Shown piece after piece: positions 48,282 through 57,211 of a stretch of DNA of 64,000 nt. The notes under the pieces were generated by a model that was not told the DNA's origin, made no database searches, and was given only the letters and a program-made list of their open reading frames with translations. The stretch covers positions 1 to 64,000 of the forward strand of contig CAVONY010000043.1 of the NCBI GenBank assembly GCA_963697405.1, given 5' to 3'. The stretch is from Desulfosarcina sp963697405 (GTDB lineage Bacteria; Desulfobacterota; Desulfobacteria; Desulfobacterales; Desulfosarcinaceae). Position 1 is the first letter of the stretch. Each line of letters starts with the position of its first letter. The position numbers and the translations under genes were made by a program.

Positions 48282-48660
48282 CGGCAGAATGTATTCTTTC
48301 CCATTGGGATTGGCGATCGCGTCACGCCGCTATTTACCGAGTCCCGCGCAATCTTGGACCCAGGCCGACACCAGGCCATGCCTTTGTGCAATGAATCGCA
48401 TTGAGCAATTAGAAAGCACAAACCGCGCCCACAGGGAAATTTTTCTAAATAGTTAACAATTACAAATGTTTTAGTTTGGTCGGCCAGATAATAATATCGG
48501 AAACCGTCAATAAATCTGCACAGACTGTTAGAAAGTATGCATGCAAAATCTGCCGGACAGCTCCCGAGAGGCGAGTTGAACCGCCGACAACATCCTGACA
48601 CGACGGTATCCGTTCCCGAAGAATGTTGTGAAATTTGCGCCAACCCATTAGACATTTTTT
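48282..48660. other. Spacer, nothing recognised
   Basis: No supported gene or repeat between the protease and the TetR promoter. Confidence 0.35.
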
Positions 48661-48661
48661 G

Positions 48662-48710
48662 TTGACAGAACCGACCGGTCTGAACTAAAAATACGACTGA
48701 GCGTTCGCTC
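48662..48710 (+). promoter_or_regulatory. TetR gene promoter and operator candidates
   Basis: A TTGACA (48662-48667) is followed by the palindrome GACCGGTC (48673-48680) and then by GAGCG-TT-CGCTC (48699-48710), a symmetric site of the kind bound by TetR regulators. A consensus -10 is not clear. Autoregulation is inferred. Confidence 0.45.
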
Positions 48711-48748
48711 GGATTATTGATTATTAGCATAAATTGTATTGTTTTTTC

Positions 48749-49408
48749 ATGATGTTGAATATGATTCAAACAAAACACGAAAATAACAGAATTCCGACCC
48801 AGGTTAAAAACCAGGCATTGGTGACACAACGCCGACGGCAGATCGTGGATGCGGCGGTGAACCTGTTCATCGAAAACGGATTCCACAAGACCACCACCCG
48901 CCAGATCGCCCAGGCGGCGGGTATCTCCATCGGTTCGCTCTACGAATACATCGCCACCAAGGAGGATGTCCTCTACCTGGTGTGCGATGCGATCCATGCG
49001 GAGATCGAGCACGGGGTGGCCGAAGCCCTAAAACGGGCCGAAAAGGGCAAGAACCCCTTGGCCGAAGTGATCCGGGAATATTTCATGGTTTGCCACCGCA
49101 TGAACGATCACATTCTGCTGATCTATCAGGAAACCCAGTCGCTGCCCGCTAAGTGGCAACGTATGGTCCTGGAAAATGAAATTCGCATAACAGGCATTTT
49201 CACCGGCATTCTGGCCCGACTGATGGCGTCGGGGGATCTGCCCAGGATCGTCCCGCGCCGGTTGGACCTGGTGGCCCATAACATCTCGGTGCTGGGACAC
49301 ATGTGGACCTTCCGGCGCTGGTTTCTGGCTAACCATTATGGCATCGACGAGTACATCGATTTCCAGACCCGCAGCATCATGGGCATGTGTCGGGAAAATG
49401 CAGCTTGA
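48749..49408 (+). CDS. TetR-family regulator of acyl-CoA genes (inferred)
   Basis: A roughly 220-residue TetR regulator. The HTH is RRQIVDAAVNLFIENGFHKTTTRQIAQAAGISIGSLYEYIATKEDVLYLV; the remainder is a helical ligand domain. It is close to the PsrA/FadR-type TetR proteins that sense acyl-CoA, and it directly precedes an acyl-CoA dehydrogenase/IcmF pair, so it likely controls that cluster. The start codon is uncertain (48734, 48749 or 48752). Confidence 0.85.
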   Translation: MMLNMIQTKHENNRIPTQVKNQALVTQRRRQIVDAAVNLFIENGFHKTTTRQIAQAAGISIGSLYEYIATKEDVLYLVCDAIHAEIEHGVAEALKRAEKGKNPLAEVIREYFMVCHRMNDHILLIYQETQSLPAKWQRMVLENEIRITGIFTGILARLMASGDLPRIVPRRLDLVAHNISVLGHMWTFRRWFLANHYGIDEYIDFQTRSIMGMCRENAA

Positions 49409-49598
49409 CGAAAAGGGTTCAAGGGGTCGAGGGGTCAAGGATCCAAGGGTCAACGAAAACGGGTGCTAAGCGTGATATTGATTTTGGGTCGGTATAATGA
49501 TGCTTCGCGGTAAGGGGTGATTTCGAATCGCTTGAACCCTTGTTTGAATGGAAACAGGATGGACGGTTACCAATATTAAAAAACACAGGAGGGATGGA
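49409..49598. other. Spacer with GGGTTCAAGG-type repeats
   Basis: Contains AAGGGTTCAAGGGGTCGAGG and related near-repeats at 49413-49456. Reverse-complement relatives (TTGAACCCTTGGATTCTTGA) lie near 54310-54336, so similar short repeats flank the acd-icmF pair. Confidence 0.45.
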
Positions 49599-50753
49599 AT
49601 GGAATTTGAGCTCAATAAAACCCAGAAGGACATTCAAAAAGCGGTCAGGGATTTCGTCAAGGGCGAGTTTGACAAGGAGTTGGCCTTCGAGCTGGAAAAA
49701 AAGCATGAATTTCCCCGCAAAATCTGGAAAAAAGCCTGCGATCTGGGGCTGCTCGGGGTTCATTTCCCGGAGAAATACTCCGGCCAGGGACTCGGTTCGC
49801 TGGAGGACATCCTGGTCATCGAAGAGCTTTGCCGCGGCGATTCCACCATCGGCAGCGCCGTCGCCCTGGCCCCGTTTGCTTCGGAACTGATCATGCATTA
49901 CGGCACCGATGAACAAAAAGAAAAGTACCTGCCTGCCGTGGCCGAGGGTGAAATGCTCTCCGCCGGTGCCTTCACCGAACCGGACCACGGTTCGGACATC
50001 ACCTTCATGGACACGACCGCCGTCAAAGACGGCGACGAATGGGTGGTCAACGGCGGCAAGACCTTCATCACCAATGGCGGGCTGGCCGGCTTCTACAGCG
50101 TACTGTGCCAGACCGACCCCGACGCCAAACCCGGCTACCGTGGTCAGAGCCTGATCCTGGTGGAAGGGGATCGGCCCGGTCTCTCCACCGCCGACGTGGG
50201 CGAAAAGATGGGCATCCGCATGATGGCCACTACCGAAGTGATATTAAAGGATGTGCGCGTGCCCCTGACCAACCTCATCGGTGAAGAAAACAAGGGTTTT
50301 TACCACGTGCTGCACTTTTTCGATGAGAGCCGCATCCAGGTGGCCGCCCAGGCGCTGGGCATCGCCCAGGGCGCCTTTGACCGGGCCCTGGCCTACGTCA
50401 AGCAGCGCGAGCAGTTCGGAAAGAAAATCGCCCAGTTCCAGGTCACCCAGCACAAACTGGCCGACATGGCCACCAAGATCGAACTGGCCCGACTGATTAC
50501 TTACAAGGCCGCCTGGAACTTCGACCAGGGCCGCATCGATCCCAAGCTGACCTCTATGGCCAAAATGTACGCGGCCCGTACGGCCGTGGAAGTGGCCGAC
50601 GAGGCCATCCAGCTGCTGGGCGGATACGGTTACATGACCGAGTACGAGGTAGAGCGCTTCTACCGCGATGCCAAGATCACCGAAATTTACGAGGGCACCA
50701 AGGAGATCCAGAAGAATACCATCGCCAGCGCACTGATTGGCAAGCTGAAATGA
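49599..50753 (+). CDS. Acyl-CoA dehydrogenase
   Basis: A 384-residue FAD enzyme introducing the alpha-beta double bond. Conserved are AGAFTEPDHGSDITFMDTTAVKDG (near residues 122-145, FAD contacts), RIQVAAQALGIAQGAFDRAL, QLLGGYGYMTEYEVERFYRDAKITEIYEGTKEIQ with the catalytic Glu in YEG (near 366). ATG 49599 follows AGGAGGGATGGA. It sits 55 nt before icmF, suggesting a branched or butyryl substrate. Confidence 0.95.
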   Translation: MEFELNKTQKDIQKAVRDFVKGEFDKELAFELEKKHEFPRKIWKKACDLGLLGVHFPEKYSGQGLGSLEDILVIEELCRGDSTIGSAVALAPFASELIMHYGTDEQKEKYLPAVAEGEMLSAGAFTEPDHGSDITFMDTTAVKDGDEWVVNGGKTFITNGGLAGFYSVLCQTDPDAKPGYRGQSLILVEGDRPGLSTADVGEKMGIRMMATTEVILKDVRVPLTNLIGEENKGFYHVLHFFDESRIQVAAQALGIAQGAFDRALAYVKQREQFGKKIAQFQVTQHKLADMATKIELARLITYKAAWNFDQGRIDPKLTSMAKMYAARTAVEVADEAIQLLGGYGYMTEYEVERFYRDAKITEIYEGTKEIQKNTIASALIGKLK

Positions 50754-50808
50754 GTACTGATGGTGCCCGACCAGTATGGAAAGGCACTAAATATTTACAG
50801 GAGGACGC

Positions 50809-53800
50809 ATGAACGATGACATCCAGGTATACCGGCCTATAAACAACGTCCGGGTCGTCACGGCGACATCCCTTTTCGACGGCCACGATGCCTCGATCAA
50901 TATTTTCAGACGCATTCTTCAGAGCACCGGCGTTGAGGTGATCCATCTGGGCCACAACCGATCGGTGAAGGAAATCGTCGACGCCGCCATCGAAGAGGAC
51001 GCCCAGGGCATAGCCATTTCAAGCTACCAGGGCGGCCACTTGGAGTTTTTCCGATACATGGTGGACCTGCTCAAAGAAGGCGGCGCCGACCACATCAAGG
51101 TGTTCGGTGGCGGCGGCGGGGTCATCGTTCCCGAAGAGATCAAGGAGCTGGAAGCCTACGGGGTGGCCAAGATCTACACACCGGAAGACGGCACCCGCAT
51201 GGGACTCCAGGGGATCATTAACCACATGGTCCAGCTCATGGACTACTCCCGTGCCGATGCCGGAAAATTAGACCTGTCCGGTCTGGACACGGACAACAAG
51301 CTGCTCACGGCCAACCTGATCACGGGCCTGGAGCAGGCCAAAGCCAAGGAAAACGGCCATCTGGCCAAGTTTCGCCAGGAACTCAAAACCAGGATCGGCG
51401 ACCGTAAAGTGCCGGTGATCGGCATCACCGGCACCGGCGGCGCAGGCAAGTCCTCTCTCACCGACGAGCTGATCCTGCGCATGCTTCATGACCTGAAAGA
51501 GATCCGCATCGCCATAATCAGTGCCGACCCGTCCCGCAGAAAGACCGGCGGCGCCCTGCTGGGCGACCGCATCCGCATGAATGCCATCAACAACCCGCGG
51601 ATTTACATGCGTTCCATCGCCACGCGGCGTTCACACACGGAAATTCCCGATGCCCTGGAAGAAGTGCTGGATGTGGTCAAGGCGGCCGGATACGATCTGG
51701 TCATCGCCGAAACCGCCGGCATCGGCCAGGGGGATTCTCACATTATCGACCTGGTAGACCTGTCCATGTACGTCATGACCAGCGATTTCGGCGCCGCCTC
51801 CCAGCTGGAGAAGATCGACATGCTGGATTTTGCCGACATCGTCGTGGTCAACAAGTTCGAAAAGCGCGGCGGTGAGGACGCGGTGCGAGACGTGCGCAAG
51901 CAGGTGCAGCGCAACCGCAATGTCTTCGACCGGCTGCCGGACGACATGCCGGTGTTCGGCACCATTGCCTCCAAATTCAATGACGACGGCGTCACCGCCC
52001 TGTACCATGCCCTGTTGGACGGCATCCGGGAGAAGACCGGCGTGGCCTTCGAGTCCAGTCTGCCGCGGCCTGACACCAAACAATCCACCTCCAAGACCAT
52101 TATCATCCCGCCGGAGCGCACCCGTTACCTGGCGGAAATTGCCGAAACGGTCAGAAGCTACCACCGCGAAACGCAAAGCCAGGCCGAGGCCATGCGTCGG
52201 GTGTGGCATCTGGAGGAGACGGCCGCGGCCTTTGCCGATGACGGCCTCGATGGCGACACGCCCGTCCTGGTGGATCGGCTCAAACGAGAAATCGCAAACG
52301 CCCGCGAGGCGCTGAACGGCGAGACGGAAAAGCTGGTCGGGGAATGGGAGGCAACCCAGGCGGCCTATTCCGGTGATGAACTGGTTTACACGGTCCGCGG
52401 CCGGGAGATCCGTGTGCCCCTTTACAGCGAATCGCTTTCCCACCAGAAGATCCCCAAGATCTCCCTGCCGCGCTTTACGGATCCTGGTGAAATCTTCAGC
52501 TGGCTGCGGCGCGAAAACCTGCCCGGCTACTTTCCCTTCACCGCCGGGGTGTTTCCCATGAAGCGGATGGGTGAAGATCCCACGCGCATGTTTGCCGGTG
52601 AGGGCGACCCGGCGCGCACCAACCGACGATTCAAGCTGCTTTCGTCCAACAGCGAGGCCAAGCGCCTCTCCACGGCCTTCGATTCGGTGACGCTGTATGG
52701 CTACGATCCGGACCGCCGTCCAGACATCTATGGCAAGGTGGGCAACGCCGGGGTGAGTGTCTGCACCCTGGATGACGTGAAGGTTCTTTACGGTGGGTTC
52801 GAGCTGTGCGCCCCCAACACCTCGGTCTCCATGACCATCAACGGACCGGCACCCATCATGCTGGCCATGTTCCTCAATACGGCCATCGATCAGCAGGTGG
52901 ACAAATATGCCGGGGAAAAGGGACGGCAGCCGTCAACCGAAGAATACCAGCGGATCAAGGCCATGGTGCTGGAGAATGTGCGCGGCACCGTGCAGGCCGA
53001 CATCCTGAAGGAGGACCAGGGCCAGAACACCTGCATTTTCTCCATCGACTTCGCACTGAAGATGATGGGGGATATCCAGCAGTATTTTATCGATAACGAC
53101 GTGCGCAACTTCTACTCGGTCTCCATCTCCGGCTACCACATCGCGGAGGCCGGGGCCAATCCGATTTCTCAGTTGGCTTTCACCCTGGCCAATGGCTTCA
53201 CCTACCTGGAGTACTACCTGTCCCGAGGTATGCCCCTGGACAGCTTCGCACCCAACCTCTCTTTCTTCTTCTCCAACGGCATGGACCCCGAGTACACGGT
53301 CATCGGCAGGGTTGCCCGCCGTATCTGGGCCGTGGCCCTGCGGGAGAAGTATGGAGCCTCGGTGCGCAGCCAGATGCTGAAATATCACATCCAGACATCC
53401 GGGCGCAGCCTGCACAGCCAGGATATCCAGCTGAATGATATCCGTACCACCCTGCAGGCGCTGTGCGCCATTTACGACAATTGCCAGAGCCTGCACACCA
53501 ATGCCTTCGACGAGGCCATCACCACCCCCACGGAGGAGTCGGTGCGCCGCGCCCTGGCCATCCAGCTGATCATCAATCGGGAGTGGGGGCTGGCTAAAAA
53601 CGAGAACCCCTACCAGGGCAGCTTCGTCGTCGACGACCTCACCGACCTGGTGGAAGAAGCAGTGCTCATGGAGTATGACAAGATCACCGAACGCGGCGGC
53701 GTGCTGGGAGCCATGGAAACCGGCTACCAGCGCAGCAAGATCCAGGATGAGTCCATGTACTACGAGATGCTCAAGCACACGGGTGAATACCCCATCGTGG

Positions 53801-54096
53801 GCGTCAACACCTTCAGGGATCCGCATGCCGACGGTGCCGATCTGCTGGAAGGGGCCTCCTGCATCGATCTGGCCCGGGCCACCACCGAGGAAAAGGAATC
53901 CCAGCTCAACCGACTGAAAGACTTCCAGACCCGCAACGCCGACCAGGCCGCCGAGGCCCTGGCACGGCTCCAGAAGGTGGCCCTTTACGGTGAAAACATC
54001 TTTGCCGAGCTGATGGAAACGGTCAAGTGCTGCAGTCTTGGGCAGATCACCGGTGCGCTGTATGGTGTGGGGGGGCAATACCGGCGCAATATGTAA
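50809..54096 (+). CDS. icmF: Fused isobutyryl-CoA mutase (IcmF)
   Basis: A 1095-residue protein that combines a B12 domain, a G-protein chaperone and a mutase barrel. B12 binding: D24-x-H26 in SLFDGHDAS, with His26 the cobalt ligand. GTPase: Walker A GTGGAGKS (208-215). Mutase: PFTAGVFPMKRMGEDPTRMFAG near 580, and KEDQGQNTCIFS near 740. The Phe in GVFP and Gln in GQNT occupy positions where methylmalonyl-CoA mutase has Tyr and Arg, which fits n-butyryl/isobutyryl-CoA rather than methylmalonyl-CoA. It interconverts butyryl- and isobutyryl-CoA, feeding beta-oxidation. Confidence 0.93.
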   Translation: MNDDIQVYRPINNVRVVTATSLFDGHDASINIFRRILQSTGVEVIHLGHNRSVKEIVDAAIEEDAQGIAISSYQGGHLEFFRYMVDLLKEGGADHIKVFGGGGGVIVPEEIKELEAYGVAKIYTPEDGTRMGLQGIINHMVQLMDYSRADAGKLDLSGLDTDNKLLTANLITGLEQAKAKENGHLAKFRQELKTRIGDRKVPVIGITGTGGAGKSSLTDELILRMLHDLKEIRIAIISADPSRRKTGGALLGDRIRMNAINNPRIYMRSIATRRSHTEIPDALEEVLDVVKAAGYDLVIAETAGIGQGDSHIIDLVDLSMYVMTSDFGAASQLEKIDMLDFADIVVVNKFEKRGGEDAVRDVRKQVQRNRNVFDRLPDDMPVFGTIASKFNDDGVTALYHALLDGIREKTGVAFESSLPRPDTKQSTSKTIIIPPERTRYLAEIAETVRSYHRETQSQAEAMRRVWHLEETAAAFADDGLDGDTPVLVDRLKREIANAREALNGETEKLVGEWEATQAAYSGDELVYTVRGREIRVPLYSESLSHQKIPKISLPRFTDPGEIFSWLRRENLPGYFPFTAGVFPMKRMGEDPTRMFAGEGDPARTNRRFKLLSSNSEAKRLSTAFDSVTLYGYDPDRRPDIYGKVGNAGVSVCTLDDVKVLYGGFELCAPNTSVSMTINGPAPIMLAMFLNTAIDQQVDKYAGEKGRQPSTEEYQRIKAMVLENVRGTVQADILKEDQGQNTCIFSIDFALKMMGDIQQYFIDNDVRNFYSVSISGYHIAEAGANPISQLAFTLANGFTYLEYYLSRGMPLDSFAPNLSFFFSNGMDPEYTVIGRVARRIWAVALREKYGASVRSQMLKYHIQTSGRSLHSQDIQLNDIRTTLQALCAIYDNCQSLHTNAFDEAITTPTEESVRRALAIQLIINREWGLAKNENPYQGSFVVDDLTDLVEEAVLMEYDKITERGGVLGAMETGYQRSKIQDESMYYEMLKHTGEYPIVGVNTFRDPHADGADLLEGASCIDLARATTEEKESQLNRLKDFQTRNADQAAEALARLQKVALYGENIFAELMETVKCCSLGQITGALYGVGGQYRRNM

Positions 54097-54098
54097 AA

Positions 54099-54261
54099 GC
54101 AATCTCAAAAAGGTCTTCTGGCCCAATCTCGGCGTTGGATCCGCGTTTCAACTCCTCGACATACGACAGTATGCGCCCCAAGGGCACTTCTTTCAGGGCG
54201 CCTGCGGGTTGATACGCAAATCCGCCTTGATCTTGAACCAAAATCCTCATTTTGAGACAGC
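54099..54261. repeat. Inverted-repeat element, copy 3 (163 bp)
   Basis: Ends GCAATCTCAAAA and TTTTGAGACAGC are imperfect inverted repeats. Internal CAATCTCGGCGTTGGATC, CTCCTCGACATACGACAG, CTGCGGGTTGATAC and CGCCTTGATCTTGAACC parallel the element at 55535-55673, with about 20 extra bases here. It directly follows icmF. Confidence 0.65.
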
Positions 54262-54354
54262 TTTTGAAGGGTTCAAGGCGATGGACTTGCCGGGAACATT
54301 TCCTTCACTTGAACCCTTGGATTCTTGAACCCTTAGCAATTTTGGAGAACTGAA

Positions 54355-55530
54355 ATGAACGAAGCAGTCATTGTCAGCGCGGTGCGAACGCCGCTGGGCA
54401 GTTTCAACGGATCCCTGGCCGGCATCGGTGCCACGGACCTGGGTGCCATCGTCATCCAAGAGGCCGTCAAACGGGCCGGTATCGAGAAGACCGAAGTCAA
54501 CGAAGTGCTCATGGGCCAGGTGCTTCCCTGTGGCTACGGCCAGAACCCGGCCAAGCAGGCCGCAGTCAAGGCCGGCATGCCCTGGGAAGTAGAAGCCATC
54601 ACGATCAACAAGGTGTGCGGGTCGGCTCTCAAAACCGTCATGCTGGCTGCTCAGGCCATTCAATTGGGCGATGCCGAGGTGGTGGTCGCCGGCGGCATGG
54701 AAAACATGAGCATGGCGCCCTTCTACCTGGAAAAGGCGCGCTTCGGCTACCGCATGGGAGCGGGCCAGCTCCAGGACTCCATGATTCACGACGGCCTGTG
54801 GGACATCGTCAACGATTTTCACATGGGCATGTCCAACGAACTCTGCTCCGAGCGCTACCACGTCAGCCGGAAAGACCAGGACCGGTACGCTGCCGAATCC
54901 TACCGCCGGACACTCGATTCAATCAGCAGCGGTCGTTTCGACGCCGAAATCGTGCCCGTCTCCATTCCCCGGCGCAAAAGCGAACCCATCCTCTTCGCCA
55001 AGGATGAGTGCGCCCGTGAAACCTCCTATGAGGACCTGGCCAGGATGAAGCCGGCATTTAAGAAGGAGGGTGTCGGCACTGCCGGCAATGCCTCCATTAT
55101 CAGCGATGGTGCAGCCGCCGTAGTGGTCATGTCCCGCGAAAAGGCCGAGGCATTGGGATGCACGATCATGGCCACCATCGGCGCCCAGGCCTCATACGGC
55201 ATTGACATGAAATACGTCCTGGTGGCGCCCATCTGGGCGATTCCCAAATGCCTGAAGAAGGAAGGCATCGGCATCGATGACGTGGACCTGTTTGAGGTCA
55301 ACGAGGCCTTTTCCGGATCCACCGTCTCCGCGATGAAGGAGTTGGGGCTTTCCGCCGAAAAAACCAACGTCAACGGCGGCAGTGTGGCCTTGGGGCACCC
55401 CATCGGCGCCAGCGGCTGCCGGGTGCTGGTGACCCTGCTGTACGAGATGATTCGTCGGGACAAAAAAACCGGACTGGCTTCACTGTGTCTGGGGGGTGGG
55501 GAGGCGGTGGCGATGGTCGTCAAAAGATGA
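54355..55530 (+). CDS. Acetyl-CoA C-acetyltransferase (thiolase)
   Basis: A 391-residue thiolase cleaving 3-ketoacyl-CoA, here probably acetoacetyl-CoA. Nucleophile Cys lies in INKVCGSALKTV (near residue 88), His in NEAFSG (near 321-326, the NEAF variant), and the second catalytic Cys in GGSVALGHPIGASGCRVL. Length and motifs are those of AtoB/PhaA. It is followed by an inverted-repeat element and then the hydroxyacyl-CoA dehydrogenase. Confidence 0.95.
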   Translation: MNEAVIVSAVRTPLGSFNGSLAGIGATDLGAIVIQEAVKRAGIEKTEVNEVLMGQVLPCGYGQNPAKQAAVKAGMPWEVEAITINKVCGSALKTVMLAAQAIQLGDAEVVVAGGMENMSMAPFYLEKARFGYRMGAGQLQDSMIHDGLWDIVNDFHMGMSNELCSERYHVSRKDQDRYAAESYRRTLDSISSGRFDAEIVPVSIPRRKSEPILFAKDECARETSYEDLARMKPAFKKEGVGTAGNASIISDGAAAVVVMSREKAEALGCTIMATIGAQASYGIDMKYVLVAPIWAIPKCLKKEGIGIDDVDLFEVNEAFSGSTVSAMKELGLSAEKTNVNGGSVALGHPIGASGCRVLVTLLYEMIRRDKKTGLASLCLGGGEAVAMVVKR

Positions 55531-55534
55531 CCAT

Positions 55535-55673
55535 GTCCATCCAGAGATGGCATCTTGCGGCCCATATCTGCGTTCTCACCCTATTGAAGTCCTCGACGTA
55601 GCGCTGCTACGCCTGCGGGTTCAATTTGGCTGCGGCCTTGATCTGAACCGCAAGCTACCATCTCTGAACGGAC
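55535..55673. repeat. Inverted-repeat element, copy 4 (139 bp)
   Basis: Terminal arms of about 26 nt with four mismatches (left part CAGAGATGGCATCTTGCGG, right part CCGCAAGCTACCATCTCTG). Inside are CATATCTGCGTTCTC, CGACGTAGCGCTGCTACG and GGCCTTGATCTG, as in the other copies. It follows the thiolase stop. Confidence 0.75.
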
Positions 55674-55788
55674 ACCGCGATCATCGCTGATAGCAAGATG
55701 AAGTCGCCTTCGGTTTTTTTAAAAACAGTAGTACTTATGATGAACTAAAAGCCTTCAGTCTAAACACCTAATAGAGGGAGATACAACA

Positions 55789-56637
55789 ATGGACATCAAC
55801 ACCTTTGGCGTCATCGGCGCCGGTCAAATGGGCAACGGCATCGCCCAGGTGGCAGCTACCGCCGGCCTCAATGTCATCATGAGCGACATCAAGATTGAAT
55901 TTGCGGAAAAGGGTTTGGCCAACATCACCAAGATCCTCGGCAAAAACGTGGACAAGGGCAGAATTTCGGCTGAGGACAAGGATGCGATCATGGGCCGCAT
56001 CAAGATTACCGCCGACCTTGCAGAAATGGCCGACGCTGATTTCGTGGTCGAGGCGGCCACGGAAAACGAAACCCTCAAGTTCAAGATTTTCAAGGACCTG
56101 GACGAGATCTGCCGGCCCGGTGTGATCCTGTCCACCAACACCTCCTCCATTCCCATCGGCCGCATCGCAGCTCAGACCGGCCGCCCGGACAAGGTCATCG
56201 GCATGCACTTCATGAACCCGGTACCGGTGATGAAGCTCGTGGAAGTCATTCGCGGCCTGGCCACCTCCGACGATACTTTCCAGACCACCTGGGACCTGTC
56301 GGAAAAATTCGGCAAGACACCGGCCCAGGCCAGCGACTTTCCCGGCTTTATCGCCAACCGCATCCTGCTGCCCATGATCAATGAGGCGGTGTTCGCCCTG
56401 TACCATGGGGTCGGCACCCGCGAGGACATCGATACGGTCATGCGGCTGGGCATGAACCATCCCATGGGCCCGCTGGCGCTGGCGGATCTGATTGGCCTGG
56501 ACACCTGTTTGGCCATCATGGAGACCCTTTACAACGGATTCAAGGATTCCAAGTACCGGCCCTGCCCGCTGCTGAGAAAATATGTGGAAGCCGGCTGGCT
56601 GGGCCGAAAAACCGGCCGAGGGTTTTACGAATACTAA
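55789..56637 (+). CDS. 3-hydroxybutyryl-CoA dehydrogenase
   Basis: A 282-residue enzyme oxidising 3-hydroxyacyl-CoA to 3-ketoacyl-CoA. N-terminal NAD motif FGVIGAGQMGNGIAQVAA, then VVEAATENETLKFKIF, the catalytic His in GMHFMNPVPVMKLVEVI (near residue 141), and DFPGFIANRILLPMINEA. Length and motifs match Hbd. Ribosome binding site GGGAG. It is co-directional with thiolase and followed closely by a cupin regulator. Confidence 0.95.
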   Translation: MDINTFGVIGAGQMGNGIAQVAATAGLNVIMSDIKIEFAEKGLANITKILGKNVDKGRISAEDKDAIMGRIKITADLAEMADADFVVEAATENETLKFKIFKDLDEICRPGVILSTNTSSIPIGRIAAQTGRPDKVIGMHFMNPVPVMKLVEVIRGLATSDDTFQTTWDLSEKFGKTPAQASDFPGFIANRILLPMINEAVFALYHGVGTREDIDTVMRLGMNHPMGPLALADLIGLDTCLAIMETLYNGFKDSKYRPCPLLRKYVEAGWLGRKTGRGFYEY

Positions 56638-56648
56638 AAGGAGGTACC

Positions 56649-57200
56649 ATGCCGCCCAGAAAAACCACGCGTCTTACCCCTGTGGGCAAGAAGATCAAAA
56701 AGGCGCGGACCGACAAAAAAATGTCCTACGAGACCCTGGCCAACGACACCGGGTTTCCCATCGATTTCCTCAAGAAAGTCGAAACCGGGAAAATCACGCC
56801 GCCGGTGGGTTCTCTGCTACAGATTTCCCGAGCCCTTGAGATCGACTCCGGGGATCTGCTCAAGGAAGACGGTGGCCGCATGCAGGACCGCATCAAGGCC
56901 TACACCAAACGGACGTCGAGCTATGCCTACACCACCCTCACGCCGGGGGCCGAGAACAAACATCTAAAGGCCTTTCGGGTGAAGATCGATGCAATGAAAA
57001 CGCACGAAGGCGTCAGCTACAACCACGAGGGGGAAGAGTTCGTGTATGTGCTTGACGGCACCATCGAGGTGGTGGTTGGAGAACACGTGAACGCCCTTGG
57101 TGCCGGCGACTCCCTCCATTTCAATTCCGGTATTCAGCACCGTTTGAAAAACACCGGGAAAACAGATGCCGAACTGATTGTCGTGATTTACAACCCGTAG
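56649..57200 (+). CDS. XRE-family regulator with C-terminal cupin domain
   Basis: A 183-residue regulator: N-terminal HTH (GKKIKKARTDKKMSYETLANDTGFPIDFLKKVETGKITPPVGSLLQISRAL, residues 13-63) and a C-terminal small-molecule cupin with YNHEGEEFVYVLDGTIEVVVGEH (near 118-140) and FNSGIQHRLKNTG. It lies 11 nt after hbd and 11 nt before the next acyl-CoA dehydrogenase, with GGAGG before its ATG, so it probably senses a metabolite of the same pathway and controls it. Confidence 0.92.
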   Translation: MPPRKTTRLTPVGKKIKKARTDKKMSYETLANDTGFPIDFLKKVETGKITPPVGSLLQISRALEIDSGDLLKEDGGRMQDRIKAYTKRTSSYAYTTLTPGAENKHLKAFRVKIDAMKTHEGVSYNHEGEEFVYVLDGTIEVVVGEHVNALGAGDSLHFNSGIQHRLKNTGKTDAELIVVIYNP

Positions 57201-57211
57201 AGGACCACACC

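Noticed and set aside
52933..54126. 397-codon minus-strand frame inside icmF
   Set aside because: Antisense shadow caused by high third-position GC; no domain features.
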